From: Protaetiibacter larvae
Lineage (GTDB): Bacteria > Actinomycetota > Actinomycetes > Actinomycetales > Microbacteriaceae
DNA: 64,000 nt
Direction of reading: 5' to 3'
Assembly (NCBI RefSeq): GCF_008365275.1
Contig: NZ_CP043504.1
Coordinates: forward strand, 2,232,001 to 2,296,000
In this document: positions 24,966 through 34,312 of the stretch, piece by piece
How the letters are laid out: every line of letters starts with the position of its first letter
Position numbering within the stretch: the stretch's first letter is position 1
The notes under the pieces: generated by a model
Seen by the model: only the letters and a program-made list of their open reading frames with translations
Told to the model about the DNA's origin: nothing
The model's database searches: none
Made by a program: the position numbers and the translations under genes

Positions 24966-26044
24966 TGCCCGGTCTGTTCGACCCGATCACCGTACGATCC
25001 ACCACGCTGCGCAACCGGCTCTGGGTGGCGCCCATGTGCCAGTACTCGGCGCTCGCCCGCGACGGCGTACCCACCGACTGGCACCTCGTGCACCTCGGTT
25101 CCTTCGCGCGGGGCGGCGCGGGACTCGTCATCGCGGAGGCCACCGCGGTGGTCCCCGAGGGACGGATCTCGCCCGAGGACACCGGCATCTGGAACGACGA
25201 GCAGGCCGAGGCGTGGCGGCGCATCGCGGCGTTCATCCGCGCCGAGGGAGCCGTGCCCGGCATCCAGTTGGCGCACGCCGGGCGCAAAGCGTCCACCTTC
25301 TCGCCGTGGGGCGACGAGCGGCACGGCTCGGTGCCCCTCGAGGAGGGCGGTTGGCCGACCGTCGCGCCCTCGGCGATCGCCTTCGAGGGCTATGCCGAGC
25401 CGCGCGCGCTCGACGCGGAGGAGCTGCCGCTCGTGGTCGCGGCCTTCGCCGCGGCCGCCGTGCGCGCCGTCGAGGCGGGGTTCGCGCTCATCGAGCTCCA
25501 CGCCGCCCACGGCTATCTGCTGCATCAGTTCCTCTCCCCGCTTGCGAACCTCCGCACCGACGCCTTCGGGGGACCGCTCGAGAACCGCGCCCGGCTGCTG
25601 CTCGAGGTGGTCCGGGCCGTGCGGGCCGCGGTCGGACCCGAGCTGCCCCTGCTCGTGCGCTTCTCGGCGACCGACTGGGCCGAGGGCGGCTGGGATCAGG
25701 ACCAGACCGCGACGGTCGCCGGCTGGGCGCGTGAGGCGGGTGCCGACCTGTTCGACATCTCCACGAGCGGCCTCGTCGCGGGGGTGCGCATCCCGGTCGG
25801 GCCCGGCTACCAGGTGCCGTTCGCGGAGCACGTGCGCGCCGCGGCCGTGGTGCCCACCGCGGCGGTCGGCCTCATCACCACGGGCGCCCAGGCGGATGCG
25901 GTGATCCGGGAGGGGCGCGCCGACGCGGTGCTCATCGGCCGCGAGTTCCTGCGCGACCCGCACCTGCCGCTGCGCGCCGCGCACGAGCTGGGCGTCGAGC
26001 TCGACTACTGGCCGCCGCAGTACCTCAGAGCGCGCTGGAGCTAG
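24965..26044 (+). CDS. NADH:flavin oxidoreductase, YqjM-like old yellow enzyme
   Basis: FMN-dependent ene-reductase of 359 residues. Features of the YqjM-type class are NRLWVAPMCQYSA (with the Cys that tunes the flavin), WHLVHLGSFARGGAGLVI, IQLAHAGRKAS (substrate-binding His-Ala-Gly-Arg) and HAAHGYLLHQFLSPLAN. It reduces activated C=C bonds using NAD(P)H; physiological substrates of these enzymes are usually unknown. It is translationally coupled to the HAD hydrolase gene (one-base overlap). Confidence 0.92.
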   Translation: MPGLFDPITVRSTTLRNRLWVAPMCQYSALARDGVPTDWHLVHLGSFARGGAGLVIAEATAVVPEGRISPEDTGIWNDEQAEAWRRIAAFIRAEGAVPGIQLAHAGRKASTFSPWGDERHGSVPLEEGGWPTVAPSAIAFEGYAEPRALDAEELPLVVAAFAAAAVRAVEAGFALIELHAAHGYLLHQFLSPLANLRTDAFGGPLENRARLLLEVVRAVRAAVGPELPLLVRFSATDWAEGGWDQDQTATVAGWAREAGADLFDISTSGLVAGVRIPVGPGYQVPFAEHVRAAAVVPTAAVGLITTGAQADAVIREGRADAVLIGREFLRDPHLPLRAAHELGVELDYWPPQYLRARWS

Positions 26045-26064
26045 GAGCGAAGGAGCCGGAGGAG

Positions 26065-27108
26065 CTACTCGCGCCGGGTGGCGTCCTGCACCTCGCCCAC
26101 GAGCTCCTCGATGATGTCCTCGAGGAACAGCACCCCGCGCGTCGCGCCGTGCTCGTCGAACACCCGCGCGACGTGGCTGCCGGCCCGACGCAGCGTCGTG
26201 AGGGCGTCCTCGAGCTCCATCTCGCGGTAGAGCGAGATGAGCTGGCGGATGCGCTTGGGGGGCACCGGCTCGCCGTACTCGTCGTCGTCGAGGTCGAGCA
26301 CGTCCTTGAGGTGGATGTAGCCGCTCGGCTCGCCGCCCTCGTCGACGAGCACGTAGCGGCTGAAGCCGTGCTGGGCGACCGCCCGGTCCACGTCGACCGG
26401 GGCGGCATCCTCGGGAAGCGTCACGAGCTCGGTCATCCCGACCGCGACGTCCTTGACCTTCTTGGTCGTGAACTCGAAGGCGTTGCTGAGGGTGCCGGTC
26501 GCATCGGTGAGCACGCCCTCGCGCGTCGAGGTGCGCACGATCGTCTCCACCTCCTCCACGGTGAACGCGCTCGTCGCCTCGTTCTTCGGCTGCACGCCGA
26601 ACAGCAGCAGGGCGCCGTTGGCGGTCGCGTTGAGCGCGCGGATCACCGGACGGAACACCGTGGCGACCGCGACGAGCGGCGTCGCGAGCAGCAGCACCGC
26701 GCGATCCGGCACCGAGAACGACAGGTTCTTCGGCACCATCTCGCCGAACACCACATGCAGGAACGACACGAGCACGAGCGTCACGATGAACGCGACCGTC
26801 GCCACCACCTCGGCCGACCATCCGGTGAGCTCGAGCGGAACCGCGAGCAGGTGGTGGATGGCGGGCTCCGAGACGTTGAGGATGAGCAGCGAGCACACCG
26901 TGATGCCCAACTGGCTGGTGGCGAGCATGAGGGTCGCGTGCTCCATCGCCCAGAGCGCCGTCTTCGCGGCCCGGGACCCGGCCTCGGCGCGCGGCTCGAT
27001 CTGCGAGCGGCGCGCCGAGATCACCGCGAACTCGGCCGCCACGAAGAAGGCGTTGACGGCCAGCAGGATGAAGAGCCACGCGATGCCCCACCAGTCGGAT
27101 GCGCTCAC
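26065..27108 (-). CDS. CBS-domain membrane protein, CorC/HlyC family (short paralogue)
   Basis: CNNM/CorC-type membrane protein of 347 residues. An N-terminal DUF21 membrane domain (about 1-190, three or four spans, with FFVAAEFAVISARRSQIE and FGEMVPKNLSFS) is followed by a CBS pair (about 210-335). It ends right after the second CBS domain (EDIIEELVGEVQDA), so it lacks the C-terminal CorC_HlyC domain of its longer neighbour. GTG 27108 overlaps the stop of that neighbour (GTGA). Relatives are linked to Mg2+ homeostasis or export; here the function is inferred from family only. Confidence 0.85.
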   Translation of the reverse strand: MSASDWWGIAWLFILLAVNAFFVAAEFAVISARRSQIEPRAEAGSRAAKTALWAMEHATLMLATSQLGITVCSLLILNVSEPAIHHLLAVPLELTGWSAEVVATVAFIVTLVLVSFLHVVFGEMVPKNLSFSVPDRAVLLLATPLVAVATVFRPVIRALNATANGALLLFGVQPKNEATSAFTVEEVETIVRTSTREGVLTDATGTLSNAFEFTTKKVKDVAVGMTELVTLPEDAAPVDVDRAVAQHGFSRYVLVDEGGEPSGYIHLKDVLDLDDDEYGEPVPPKRIRQLISLYREMELEDALTTLRRAGSHVARVFDEHGATRGVLFLEDIIEELVGEVQDATRRE

Positions 27109-28451
27109 GGCCGCACCTCCCGCCCCGGCCGATCGGCGACGTCCGCATCCGCTTCCTCGGTGTGCGGGGTGAAGCGCAGCCGGTCGATGCGGCGACCGTC
27201 CATGCGCTCGACCCGGAGCACGCCCGCCGGGAGCGCCACCTCGTCGCCCACCGCGGCGAGCCGACCGAGCTCGCTCATCACGAAGCCTGCGACGGTCTCG
27301 TAGGCGCCGTCCTCGGGAACCACGACTCCCGCCCGCTCGACGAGCTCGTCGGGACGCAGCGCCCCGGGGAAGGTGAGCCAGTCGCGGCTGCGCACGACCC
27401 CGGCGCGCGAGCGGTCGTGCTCGTCGGAGACCTCGCCGACGAGCTCCTCGACGAGGTCCTCGAGGGTCGCGACCCCCGCGGTGCCGCCGTACTCGTCCAC
27501 GACCACCGCGAGCTGGAAGCTGCGCGCCCGCAGCTCGCCGAGCAGGGTGTCGAGGGTCATCGTCTCGGGAACTCGCAGCGCCTCGGTCTGCAGCGCGGAC
27601 ACCGGCACCTGGGCGCGCCGATCCCGGGGCACGGCGACCGCCTGCTTGACGTGCACGACGCCCACGATGTCGTCGGGTCCGTCGTCGACCACCGGGAACC
27701 GCGAGTAGCCGGTGCGGCGGGCGAGCTCGATCACGGTCTCCGCGGTGTCGGTGCGCTCGACGGCCTCGAGGCGCGGGCGCGGGGTCATCACGTCGGCCGC
27801 GATGTGCTCGGAGAACGCCAGGGTGCGGGCGAGCAGGGCCGCCGTGTCGCGGTCGAGGGCGCCCTCGCTCGCCGAGCGGCGCACGAGGCTCTTGAGCTCG
27901 TCGGCGGTGCGCGCCGAGCTGAGCTCCTCCTTCGGCTCGATGCCGATCGCCCGCAGCACCGCGTTCGCGGTGCCGTTGAGCAGCGCCACGAAGGGCTTGA
28001 AGACCGTCGTGAACACGATCTGGAAGGGGATGACGAGCTTCGCGGTCTGTCGCGGCAGCGCCATCGCGAAGTTCTTCGGCACGAGCTCGCCGATGATCAT
28101 CGACAGCAGGGTCGCGACCGCGACGGCGACGACGGTCGCGATCACGCCCGCCGTGCGCTCCGGGACGCCCCACCCGCCGAACAGCGGCCGCAGCCAGGTG
28201 CTGAACGCGGGCTCGAGCGTGAAGCCGGCGAGCAGCGTGGTGAGCGTGATGCCGAGCTGGGCGGCCGAGAGGTGCGTGGAGGTGACCTTGAGCGCCCGGA
28301 TGGTGGGGCCGAGCATCGTCTCGCCCTTGCCCTGGCGGGCCTCGAGCTCGTGACGGTCGAGGTTGACGAGCGCGAACTCGCTCGCGACGAAGAGGCCGGT
28401 TCCGATCGTGAGGACGACGCCTGCGATGAGCAGCCACCATTCGGCGCTCAT
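27105..28451 (-). CDS. CBS-domain membrane protein, CorC/HlyC family (long paralogue)
   Basis: CNNM/CorC-type protein of 448 residues. Domains: DUF21 membrane region (about 1-200, with FVASEFALVNLDRHELE and IGELVPKNFAMA), CBS pair (about 215-335, ending LEDLVEELVGEVSDEHD) and a CorC_HlyC transporter-associated domain (about 350-430). It is upstream of and overlaps its shorter paralogue, suggesting tandem duplication with later loss of the last domain in one copy. GGAGGG lies nine bases before the ATG. The 391-base gap upstream probably contains the promoter. Likely role: divalent cation (Mg2+/Co2+) efflux or homeostasis. Confidence 0.87.
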   Translation of the reverse strand: MSAEWWLLIAGVVLTIGTGLFVASEFALVNLDRHELEARQGKGETMLGPTIRALKVTSTHLSAAQLGITLTTLLAGFTLEPAFSTWLRPLFGGWGVPERTAGVIATVVAVAVATLLSMIIGELVPKNFAMALPRQTAKLVIPFQIVFTTVFKPFVALLNGTANAVLRAIGIEPKEELSSARTADELKSLVRRSASEGALDRDTAALLARTLAFSEHIAADVMTPRPRLEAVERTDTAETVIELARRTGYSRFPVVDDGPDDIVGVVHVKQAVAVPRDRRAQVPVSALQTEALRVPETMTLDTLLGELRARSFQLAVVVDEYGGTAGVATLEDLVEELVGEVSDEHDRSRAGVVRSRDWLTFPGALRPDELVERAGVVVPEDGAYETVAGFVMSELGRLAAVGDEVALPAGVLRVERMDGRRIDRLRFTPHTEEADADVADRPGREVRP

Positions 28452-28842
28452 CGATGCTCACCCTCCGCGGGCACCACCGGCGCGCGCCGGTGGGCGGGCG
28501 CTGCGTGGGCTGGCTCTGACGTCGAAGACGGAGGGTCGTCCATGATCGCCTCAGACTACAACCCCGCCGCCGAGCCGCGCGGTCGCCGCGATGCTCCAAG
28601 CTGCAGCGATGACCACATCATTGTGGTCGGCCGCGTCCCAGCTCGAGCGACACCGCGAGCTCGTCGTGCGCACGGCGGAGCGGGTCGCAACACCCCAGGA
28701 GGCATTCCGCGACGCGCGGCCGGTTCACGCGCCCGTAGTGAGCACGACGCGGCCGGGATCTCGGGAGCGCGCACCCCAGCGCTGCAGCGTGAGGCAAACA
28801 GGGCGAGTCGGAGGGGGCGGGCGCACCGGGCGACGGGAGGCG
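28452..28842. other. Non-coding gap of 391 bases with inverted repeats
   Basis: No convincing gene: the only frames are arginine-rich shadows. It holds three structures. CACCGGCG-CG-CGCCGGTG lies at 28475-28492. A perfect 7-bp-arm dyad GACCACA-TCAT-TGTGGTC lies at 28611-28628. Two copies of GCTGCAGCG occur, at about 28600-28608 and within CGCTGCAGCGT at 28780-28790. The gap is upstream of the two CorC genes and downstream of guaB1, all on the minus strand, so it should contain the guaB1 terminator and the corC promoter. No cation riboswitch was recognised by eye. Confidence 0.5.
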
Positions 28843-30282
28843 TCACCAGCTCACGGGCAGAGCCTTGCCCTCCTCGTAGCCCGCGGCCGACTGGAAGCCG
28901 ACCACGGCGCGCTCCTGGAACTCCGGCAGCGAGGCCGCACCCGAGTAGGTGAAGGAGCTGCGCACCCCGGAGGTGATCATGTCGAGCAGATCCTCGAGGG
29001 ACGGGCGGTTCGCGTCGAGGTAGATGCGCGAGCTCGAGATGCCCTCCGCGAACAGCTCCTTCCGGGCGAGCTCATAGGGGTCGAGGCGACCGAACCGCTC
29101 CTGAACCGCCTTCGTGGAGGCCATGCCCCAGCTCTCCTTGTAGAGCCGGCCATCCGCATCCCGCTCGAGCAGTCCGGGCGACTCGATGGTGCCCGCGAAC
29201 CACGAGCCGATCATCACCGACGCCGCACCCGCCGCGAGCGCGAGCGCCACATCCCGGGGATACCGGACGCCGCCGTCGGCCCAGACGTGGGCGCCCAGCT
29301 CGCGCGCCGCCCCCGCCGTCTCGAGCACGGCCGAGAACTGCGGCCGCCCGACGGCGGTCATCATGCGCGTCGTGCACATCGCACCCGGCCCCACACCGAC
29401 CTTGAGGATCGACGCCCCGGCCTCGACGAGATCGCGCACCCCGTCGGCGGTCACGACGTTGCCCGCCACGATCGGCAGCCCGAGGCCGAGGCCCGCGACC
29501 GCGCGGATCGCCGCGAGCATGCCCTCCTGGTGCCCGTGCGCGGTGTCGACCACGAGCACATCGACGCCCGCCTCGGCGAGCGCACGCGCCTTCGCGGCGA
29601 CGTCGCCGTTGATGCCGACCGCCGCCGCCACGCGAAGGCGACCGCCGGCGTCGACGGCCGGCGCGTAGATCGTGGAACGCAGCGCCCCGCGACGCGTCAC
29701 CGCGCCGACGAGGTGGCCGTGGTGGCGCACGAGAGCCGCGTCGATCCCGGCGTCGACGAGCAGGTCGAACGCCGCGCGTGCGCCGGTCAGGTCGTCGGCG
29801 TCGAGCGAGGCGACCGTCCCGTGGACGAGATCCCCCAGCCGGGCGTCGGGAAGCGCGGTCGCGAGTCGTGACGCCGACACCGCACCGGCCTCGGCACCGT
29901 CGGCGTCGCGCAGCACGATGAGTCCGCCCGCGCTCGCGGGAAGCACCCGTAGGGCGTCCGCGACGCTCGCGTCGGCCGACAGCTCGATCGGAGCATCCCA
30001 GGCGACCGGCTGCTGCTTCACCCAGCGGATCGCGGCATCCAGCTCCTGCAACGGCAGATCCTGCGGGAGCACGCCGAGGCCGCCGCGGCGCGCGAGGCTC
30101 GCGGCGAGCCGCGGACCGGTCACCGAGTTCATGTTGGCGGCCACGATCGGGATGGTCGCACCGGTGCCGTCCGTCGGCGCGAGATCCACGGCGAGCCGGC
30201 TCGTCACGGCGGATCTGCTGGGGATGAGGAAGACATCCGAGTACGTCAGGTCGTGGGCGGGCACCTGTCCGGAGAAGCGCAT
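28843..30282 (-). CDS. guaB1: GuaB1-type GMP reductase (IMPDH-related)
   Basis: Barrel enzyme of the IMPDH/GMPR family, 479 residues. The N-terminal YSDVFLIPSRS segment, the GNVVTADGVRDLVEAGA strand and the active-site Cys loop GVGPGAMCTTRMM are all present, with a CBS-like insert at about 95-205. Its divergent loop (GAMCTTRM, rather than the GSICTTR of true IMPDH) and the ending QSAAGYEEGKALPVSW match the actinobacterial GuaB1 group, shown in mycobacteria to act as GMP reductase. TAGCGT lies 6 nt before the ATG with no SD, so it is probably leaderless. It recycles GMP to IMP. Confidence 0.85.
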   Translation of the reverse strand: MRFSGQVPAHDLTYSDVFLIPSRSAVTSRLAVDLAPTDGTGATIPIVAANMNSVTGPRLAASLARRGGLGVLPQDLPLQELDAAIRWVKQQPVAWDAPIELSADASVADALRVLPASAGGLIVLRDADGAEAGAVSASRLATALPDARLGDLVHGTVASLDADDLTGARAAFDLLVDAGIDAALVRHHGHLVGAVTRRGALRSTIYAPAVDAGGRLRVAAAVGINGDVAAKARALAEAGVDVLVVDTAHGHQEGMLAAIRAVAGLGLGLPIVAGNVVTADGVRDLVEAGASILKVGVGPGAMCTTRMMTAVGRPQFSAVLETAGAARELGAHVWADGGVRYPRDVALALAAGAASVMIGSWFAGTIESPGLLERDADGRLYKESWGMASTKAVQERFGRLDPYELARKELFAEGISSSRIYLDANRPSLEDLLDMITSGVRSSFTYSGAASLPEFQERAVVGFQSAAGYEEGKALPVSW

Positions 30283-30447
30283 GGCTCCACGCTAGGCCGT
30301 CGGGTGCGCAGCCGCACGCGAGGTGCGCCGTTCGGCCTTTCGCGTCCACACGGGGGCGCCGCACCGGGTTAAGCTTGTCGTCGGTGTGACCAGTGGGGAT
30401 CGCCCGGATCCCTGGCACCGACGAAGAGTGAGAGTGGGCGGTCGGCC

Positions 30448-33400
30448 GTGTCCAACCCCGTCACAGGTGTGACACCCGAGGAGAACGCCTCGGGAGAGTT
30501 CGGAGCCAACGAATGGCTCGTCGACGAGATGTACGAGCGGTACCTCGCCGACAAGGAGTCGGTCGACAAGAGCTGGTGGCCGATCCTCGAGTCGTACCGA
30601 CCCGTCGACGACCCGACGCCGACCACGGTGATCCCGGTCGTCGAGGCACCGGCCGTCGAGACACCGGTCGCCGAGGCATCGGTCACAGAGACACCGGCCG
30701 CCGAGGTCCCCGCCACCGCGGCGGAACCCGCCGCCGCCCCGGCCCCGGCCGCTGCGCCCGCGCCCCTCACCGAGACGGCCCCGCCGACCACCCCGATCGC
30801 GCGCACCACCTCGGCCCCCGCGAAGCCGCAGCCGATCCCCGCCGAGGCGCCCACGACCGCCTCCACGCCCACCGTCGCCGCAGAGGCGGAGGAGTCGGTC
30901 ACCGTCCTCAAGGGGATGTCGAAGACCCTCGCCACCAACATGGATCAGAGCATCTCGGTGCCGACCGCGACGAGCGTGCGCACCGTCCCGGCGAAGCTCA
31001 TGATCGACAACCGCATCGTCATCAACAACCACCTGCGCCGTGCGCGCGGCGGCAAGGTGTCGTTCACGCACCTCATCGCCTGGGCCATGGTGCAGACCCT
31101 CAAGGAGTTCCCGAGCCAGAACGTCTTCTACCGCGAAGACGACGGGAAGCCCACGGTCGTCTCGCCCGCGCACATCACGCTCGGCATCGCGATCGACCTC
31201 CCGAAGCCCGATGGCACGCGTTCGCTCCTGGTGCCCGGCATCAAGCGCACCGACACCCTCAACTTCGCGGAGTTCCTCGCCGCCTACGAGGATGTCGTGG
31301 CCCGCGCGCGCACCAACAAGCTGACCGCCGCCGACTTCCAGGGCGTCACCATCTCGCTCACCAACCCGGGCGGGATCGGCACCGAGCACTCGGTCCCGCG
31401 CCTCATGCGCGGCCAGGGCTGCATCGTGGGCGCGGGCGCCCTCGAGTACCCGGCGGCGTTCCAGGGGGCCTCCCCCAAGACCCTGTCGGATCTGGGCATC
31501 GGCAAGACGATCACCCTCACGAGCACCTACGACCACCGCGTCATCCAGGGCGCAGGCTCGGGCGAGTTCCTCAAGAAGATCCATGAGCTGCTCATCGGCG
31601 AGCGGCACTTCTACGAGGACATCTTCGCGGCGCTGCGCATCCCCTACGACCCCATCCACTGGGCGGAGGACATCAACGTCGACCTGTCGGAGCGCGTCTC
31701 CAAGACCGCGCGCGTGCAGGAGCTCATCAACGCCTTCCGCGTGCGCGGCCACCTCATGGCCGACATCGACCCGCTCGAGTACCGTCAGCGCAGCCACCCG
31801 GATCTCGACATCGCGAGCCACGGCCTCACCTTCTGGGATCTCGACCGCGAGTTCGTGACGGGCGGCTTCGGCGGCAAGCGCAGCGCCCTGCTGCGCGACA
31901 TCCTCGGCGTGCTGCGCGACTCCTACTGCCGCACGACCGGCATCGAGTACATGCACATCCAGGATCCGGCGCAGCGCGCCTGGTTCCAGGACCGCCTCGA
32001 GAAGCCGTACGTCAAGCCCACCCACGACGAGCAGTTGCGCGTGCTGGGCAAGCTCAACGAGGCCGAGGCCTTCGAGACCTTCCTGCAGACCAAGTACGTC
32101 GGACAGAAGCGCTTCAGCCTGGAGGGCGGCGAGTCGACGATCGCGCTGCTCGACGAGATCCTGCAGGGCGCCGCCGAGGCGGGCCTCGACGAGGTCGCGA
32201 TCGGCATGGCGCACCGCGGCCGTCTCAACGTGCTCACCAACATCGCGGGCAAGACCTACGGTCAGATCTTCCGCGAGTTCGAAGGCACCCAGGACCCGAA
32301 GACCGTGCAGGGATCGGGTGACGTCAAGTACCACCTCGGCACCGAGGGCACCTTCACGGCCGCCACCGGCAAGGAGGTGCCGGTCTACCTGGCCGCCAAC
32401 CCCTCGCACCTCGAGGCGGTCAACGGCGTGCTCGAGGGCATCGTGCGCGCCAAGCAGGATCGCACCGCGGATGCGCAGTTCGGCACGCTGCCGATCCTCA
32501 TCCACGGCGACGCCTCGATGGCCGGCCAGGGTGTCGTCGTCGAGACCCTGCAGATGTCGCAGCTGCGCGCCTACAAGACGGGCGGCACGATCCACATCGT
32601 GATCAACAACCAGGTCGGATTCACCACGACGCCGCAGGATGCGCGCAGCTCGGTGTACTCGACGGATGTCGCCAAGACCATCCAGGCGCCGGTGTTCCAT
32701 GTGAACGGCGACGACCCGGAGGCCGTGGCCCGCGTCGCGGAGCACGCCTTCGCCTACCGCCAGGAGTTCAAGCGCGACGTCGTGATCGACCTCGTCTGCT
32801 ACCGCCGCCGCGGTCACAACGAGGGCGACGACCCCTCGATGACGCAACCGCTCATGTACAACCTCATCGAGGCCAAGCGCAGCGTCCGCACCCTCTACAC
32901 GGAGGCGCTCGTCGGCCGCGGCGACATCACCCAGGAGGAGTTCGTCGAGGCGCAACGCGACTTCCAGGAGCGCCTCGAGCGCGCCTTCGCGGAGACGCAC
33001 GCCGCCCAGACCGGCTCGATCCCGGTGGTCGCCCACGACCAGCAGCCGGTGGCCGACCTCGAGCGGCCGGAAGCGCAGCAGCGCGACGACGACGCCGTGG
33101 GCGAGCCCGCGACGACCGGCGTCGACGTGAGCGTCGTGGAGCTCGTCGGCGACGCGCACGCCAACCCGCCCGCCGGGTTCTCGGTGCACCCCAAGCTGCA
33201 GCAGCTGCTCAACAAGCGCTTCGACATGAGCCGCAACGGCTCGATCGACTGGGGCTTCGGCGAGCTCATCGGCCTCGGGTCGCTGCTGCTCGAGGGCACC
33301 CCGGTGCGGCTCGTGGGACAGGACGCCCGCCGCGGCACCTTCGTGTCGCGTCACGCGGTCTTCCACGACCGCGAGAACGGGCAGGAGTGGCTGCCGCTCG

Positions 33401-34284
33401 GCAACCTCGCCGACAACCAGGCGCGTTTCGCGATCTACGACTCGCTGCTGTCCGAGTACGCGGCCCTCGCCTTCGAGTACGGCTACTCGGTGGAGCGCCC
33501 CGAAGCGCTCGTGCTGTGGGAGGCCCAGTTCGGCGACTTCGCCAACGGCGCCCAGACGGTGATCGACGAGTTCATCTCGAGCGCCGAGCAGAAGTGGGGC
33601 CAGCGTTCGAGCGTCGTCCTGCTGCTGCCGCACGGCTACGAGGGCCAGGGACCCGACCACTCCTCGGCACGCATCGAGCGCTACCTGCAGCTGTTCGCCG
33701 AGAACAACATGACGATCGCACGTCCCTCGACGCCGGCGTCCTACTTCCACCTGCTGCGCCGCCAGGCCTACGCGCGCCCGCGCCGACCGCTCGTGGTGTT
33801 CACCCCGAAGTCGATGCTGCGTCTCCGCGGTGCGACGAGCGAGGTCGCGGACTTCACGAGCGGCCGTTTCGAGCCCGTCATCGACGACGCCCGGACCGGC
33901 GCGAACGGCACCGTCGATCCCGCGGCCGTCAAGCGCGTGCTGCTGCACTCGGGCAAGATCCATTACGACCTGCTGAACGAGCTCGAGAAGCGCGACGACG
34001 CCACCTCGTTCGCCCTCGTGCGCCTCGAGCAGTTCGCGCCTCTCCCCGCGGCCGAGCTGCTGACGGTGCTCGCGCGCTACCCGAACGCCGAGGTGATGTG
34101 GGTGCAGGACGAACCGGCGAACCAGGGCGCCTGGCCGTTCATCACGATCGAGCTGACGCCGCTGCTCGGCGGGCGCGCGCTGCTGCGCTCCTCGCGCCCG
34201 GCCTCGGCGTCGCCCGCGACGGGGTCCACGAAGCGCAGCGCCGCCGAGCAGACCGCGCTCATCGCGGCCGCGCTGCAGCTGTAG
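30448..34284 (+). CDS. kgd: Multifunctional 2-oxoglutarate decarboxylase/dehydrogenase E1-E2
   Basis: Central TCA-cycle enzyme of 1278 residues in the actinobacterial fused arrangement. An N-terminal E1-like segment (EWLVDEMYERYLADKESVD) is followed by an Ala/Pro/Glu/Thr linker (about 50-150). Next comes an E2-type succinyltransferase domain (about 155-385, with STYDHRVIQGAGSGEFL as its catalytic HxxxG-like motif). The ThDP-dependent E1 domain runs from about 400 to the end, with GMAHRGRLNVL and HGYEGQGPDHSSAR. It decarboxylates 2-oxoglutarate and, with E3 and lipoyl partners, gives succinyl-CoA. The E2 part lacks its own lipoyl domain, as in this family. Start GTG 30448 has no good SD; TAAGCT at 30370-30375 could be the -10, leaving a leader of about 65 nt. 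Confidence 0.96.
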   Translation: MSNPVTGVTPEENASGEFGANEWLVDEMYERYLADKESVDKSWWPILESYRPVDDPTPTTVIPVVEAPAVETPVAEASVTETPAAEVPATAAEPAAAPAPAAAPAPLTETAPPTTPIARTTSAPAKPQPIPAEAPTTASTPTVAAEAEESVTVLKGMSKTLATNMDQSISVPTATSVRTVPAKLMIDNRIVINNHLRRARGGKVSFTHLIAWAMVQTLKEFPSQNVFYREDDGKPTVVSPAHITLGIAIDLPKPDGTRSLLVPGIKRTDTLNFAEFLAAYEDVVARARTNKLTAADFQGVTISLTNPGGIGTEHSVPRLMRGQGCIVGAGALEYPAAFQGASPKTLSDLGIGKTITLTSTYDHRVIQGAGSGEFLKKIHELLIGERHFYEDIFAALRIPYDPIHWAEDINVDLSERVSKTARVQELINAFRVRGHLMADIDPLEYRQRSHPDLDIASHGLTFWDLDREFVTGGFGGKRSALLRDILGVLRDSYCRTTGIEYMHIQDPAQRAWFQDRLEKPYVKPTHDEQLRVLGKLNEAEAFETFLQTKYVGQKRFSLEGGESTIALLDEILQGAAEAGLDEVAIGMAHRGRLNVLTNIAGKTYGQIFREFEGTQDPKTVQGSGDVKYHLGTEGTFTAATGKEVPVYLAANPSHLEAVNGVLEGIVRAKQDRTADAQFGTLPILIHGDASMAGQGVVVETLQMSQLRAYKTGGTIHIVINNQVGFTTTPQDARSSVYSTDVAKTIQAPVFHVNGDDPEAVARVAEHAFAYRQEFKRDVVIDLVCYRRRGHNEGDDPSMTQPLMYNLIEAKRSVRTLYTEALVGRGDITQEEFVEAQRDFQERLERAFAETHAAQTGSIPVVAHDQQPVADLERPEAQQRDDDAVGEPATTGVDVSVVELVGDAHANPPAGFSVHPKLQQLLNKRFDMSRNGSIDWGFGELIGLGSLLLEGTPVRLVGQDARRGTFVSRHAVFHDRENGQEWLPLGNLADNQARFAIYDSLLSEYAALAFEYGYSVERPEALVLWEAQFGDFANGAQTVIDEFISSAEQKWGQRSSVVLLLPHGYEGQGPDHSSARIERYLQLFAENNMTIARPSTPASYFHLLRRQAYARPRRPLVVFTPKSMLRLRGATSEVADFTSGRFEPVIDDARTGANGTVDPAAVKRVLLHSGKIHYDLLNELEKRDDATSFALVRLEQFAPLPAAELLTVLARYPNAEVMWVQDEPANQGAWPFITIELTPLLGGRALLRSSRPASASPATGSTKRSAAEQTALIAAALQL

Positions 34285-34312
34285 TCGATCGCGGATCCCG
34301 GAGGAGACCACC

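Noticed and set aside
28556-28846. A 96-codon minus-strand frame in the 391-base gap
   Set aside because: It is Arg/Ala/Pro-rich with no domain, no SD and no leaderless promoter, so it is treated as non-coding.
28843-30282. True IMP dehydrogenase (guaB)
   Set aside because: The active-site loop and C-terminus match the GuaB1 group, which acts as GMP reductase in mycobacteria, rather than IMPDH.
30598-30900. Ala/Pro/Glu/Thr repeats in kgd as a sign of frameshift or foreign insertion
   Set aside because: A flexible linker of this composition is normal between the N-terminal segment and the E2 domain of Kgd proteins.
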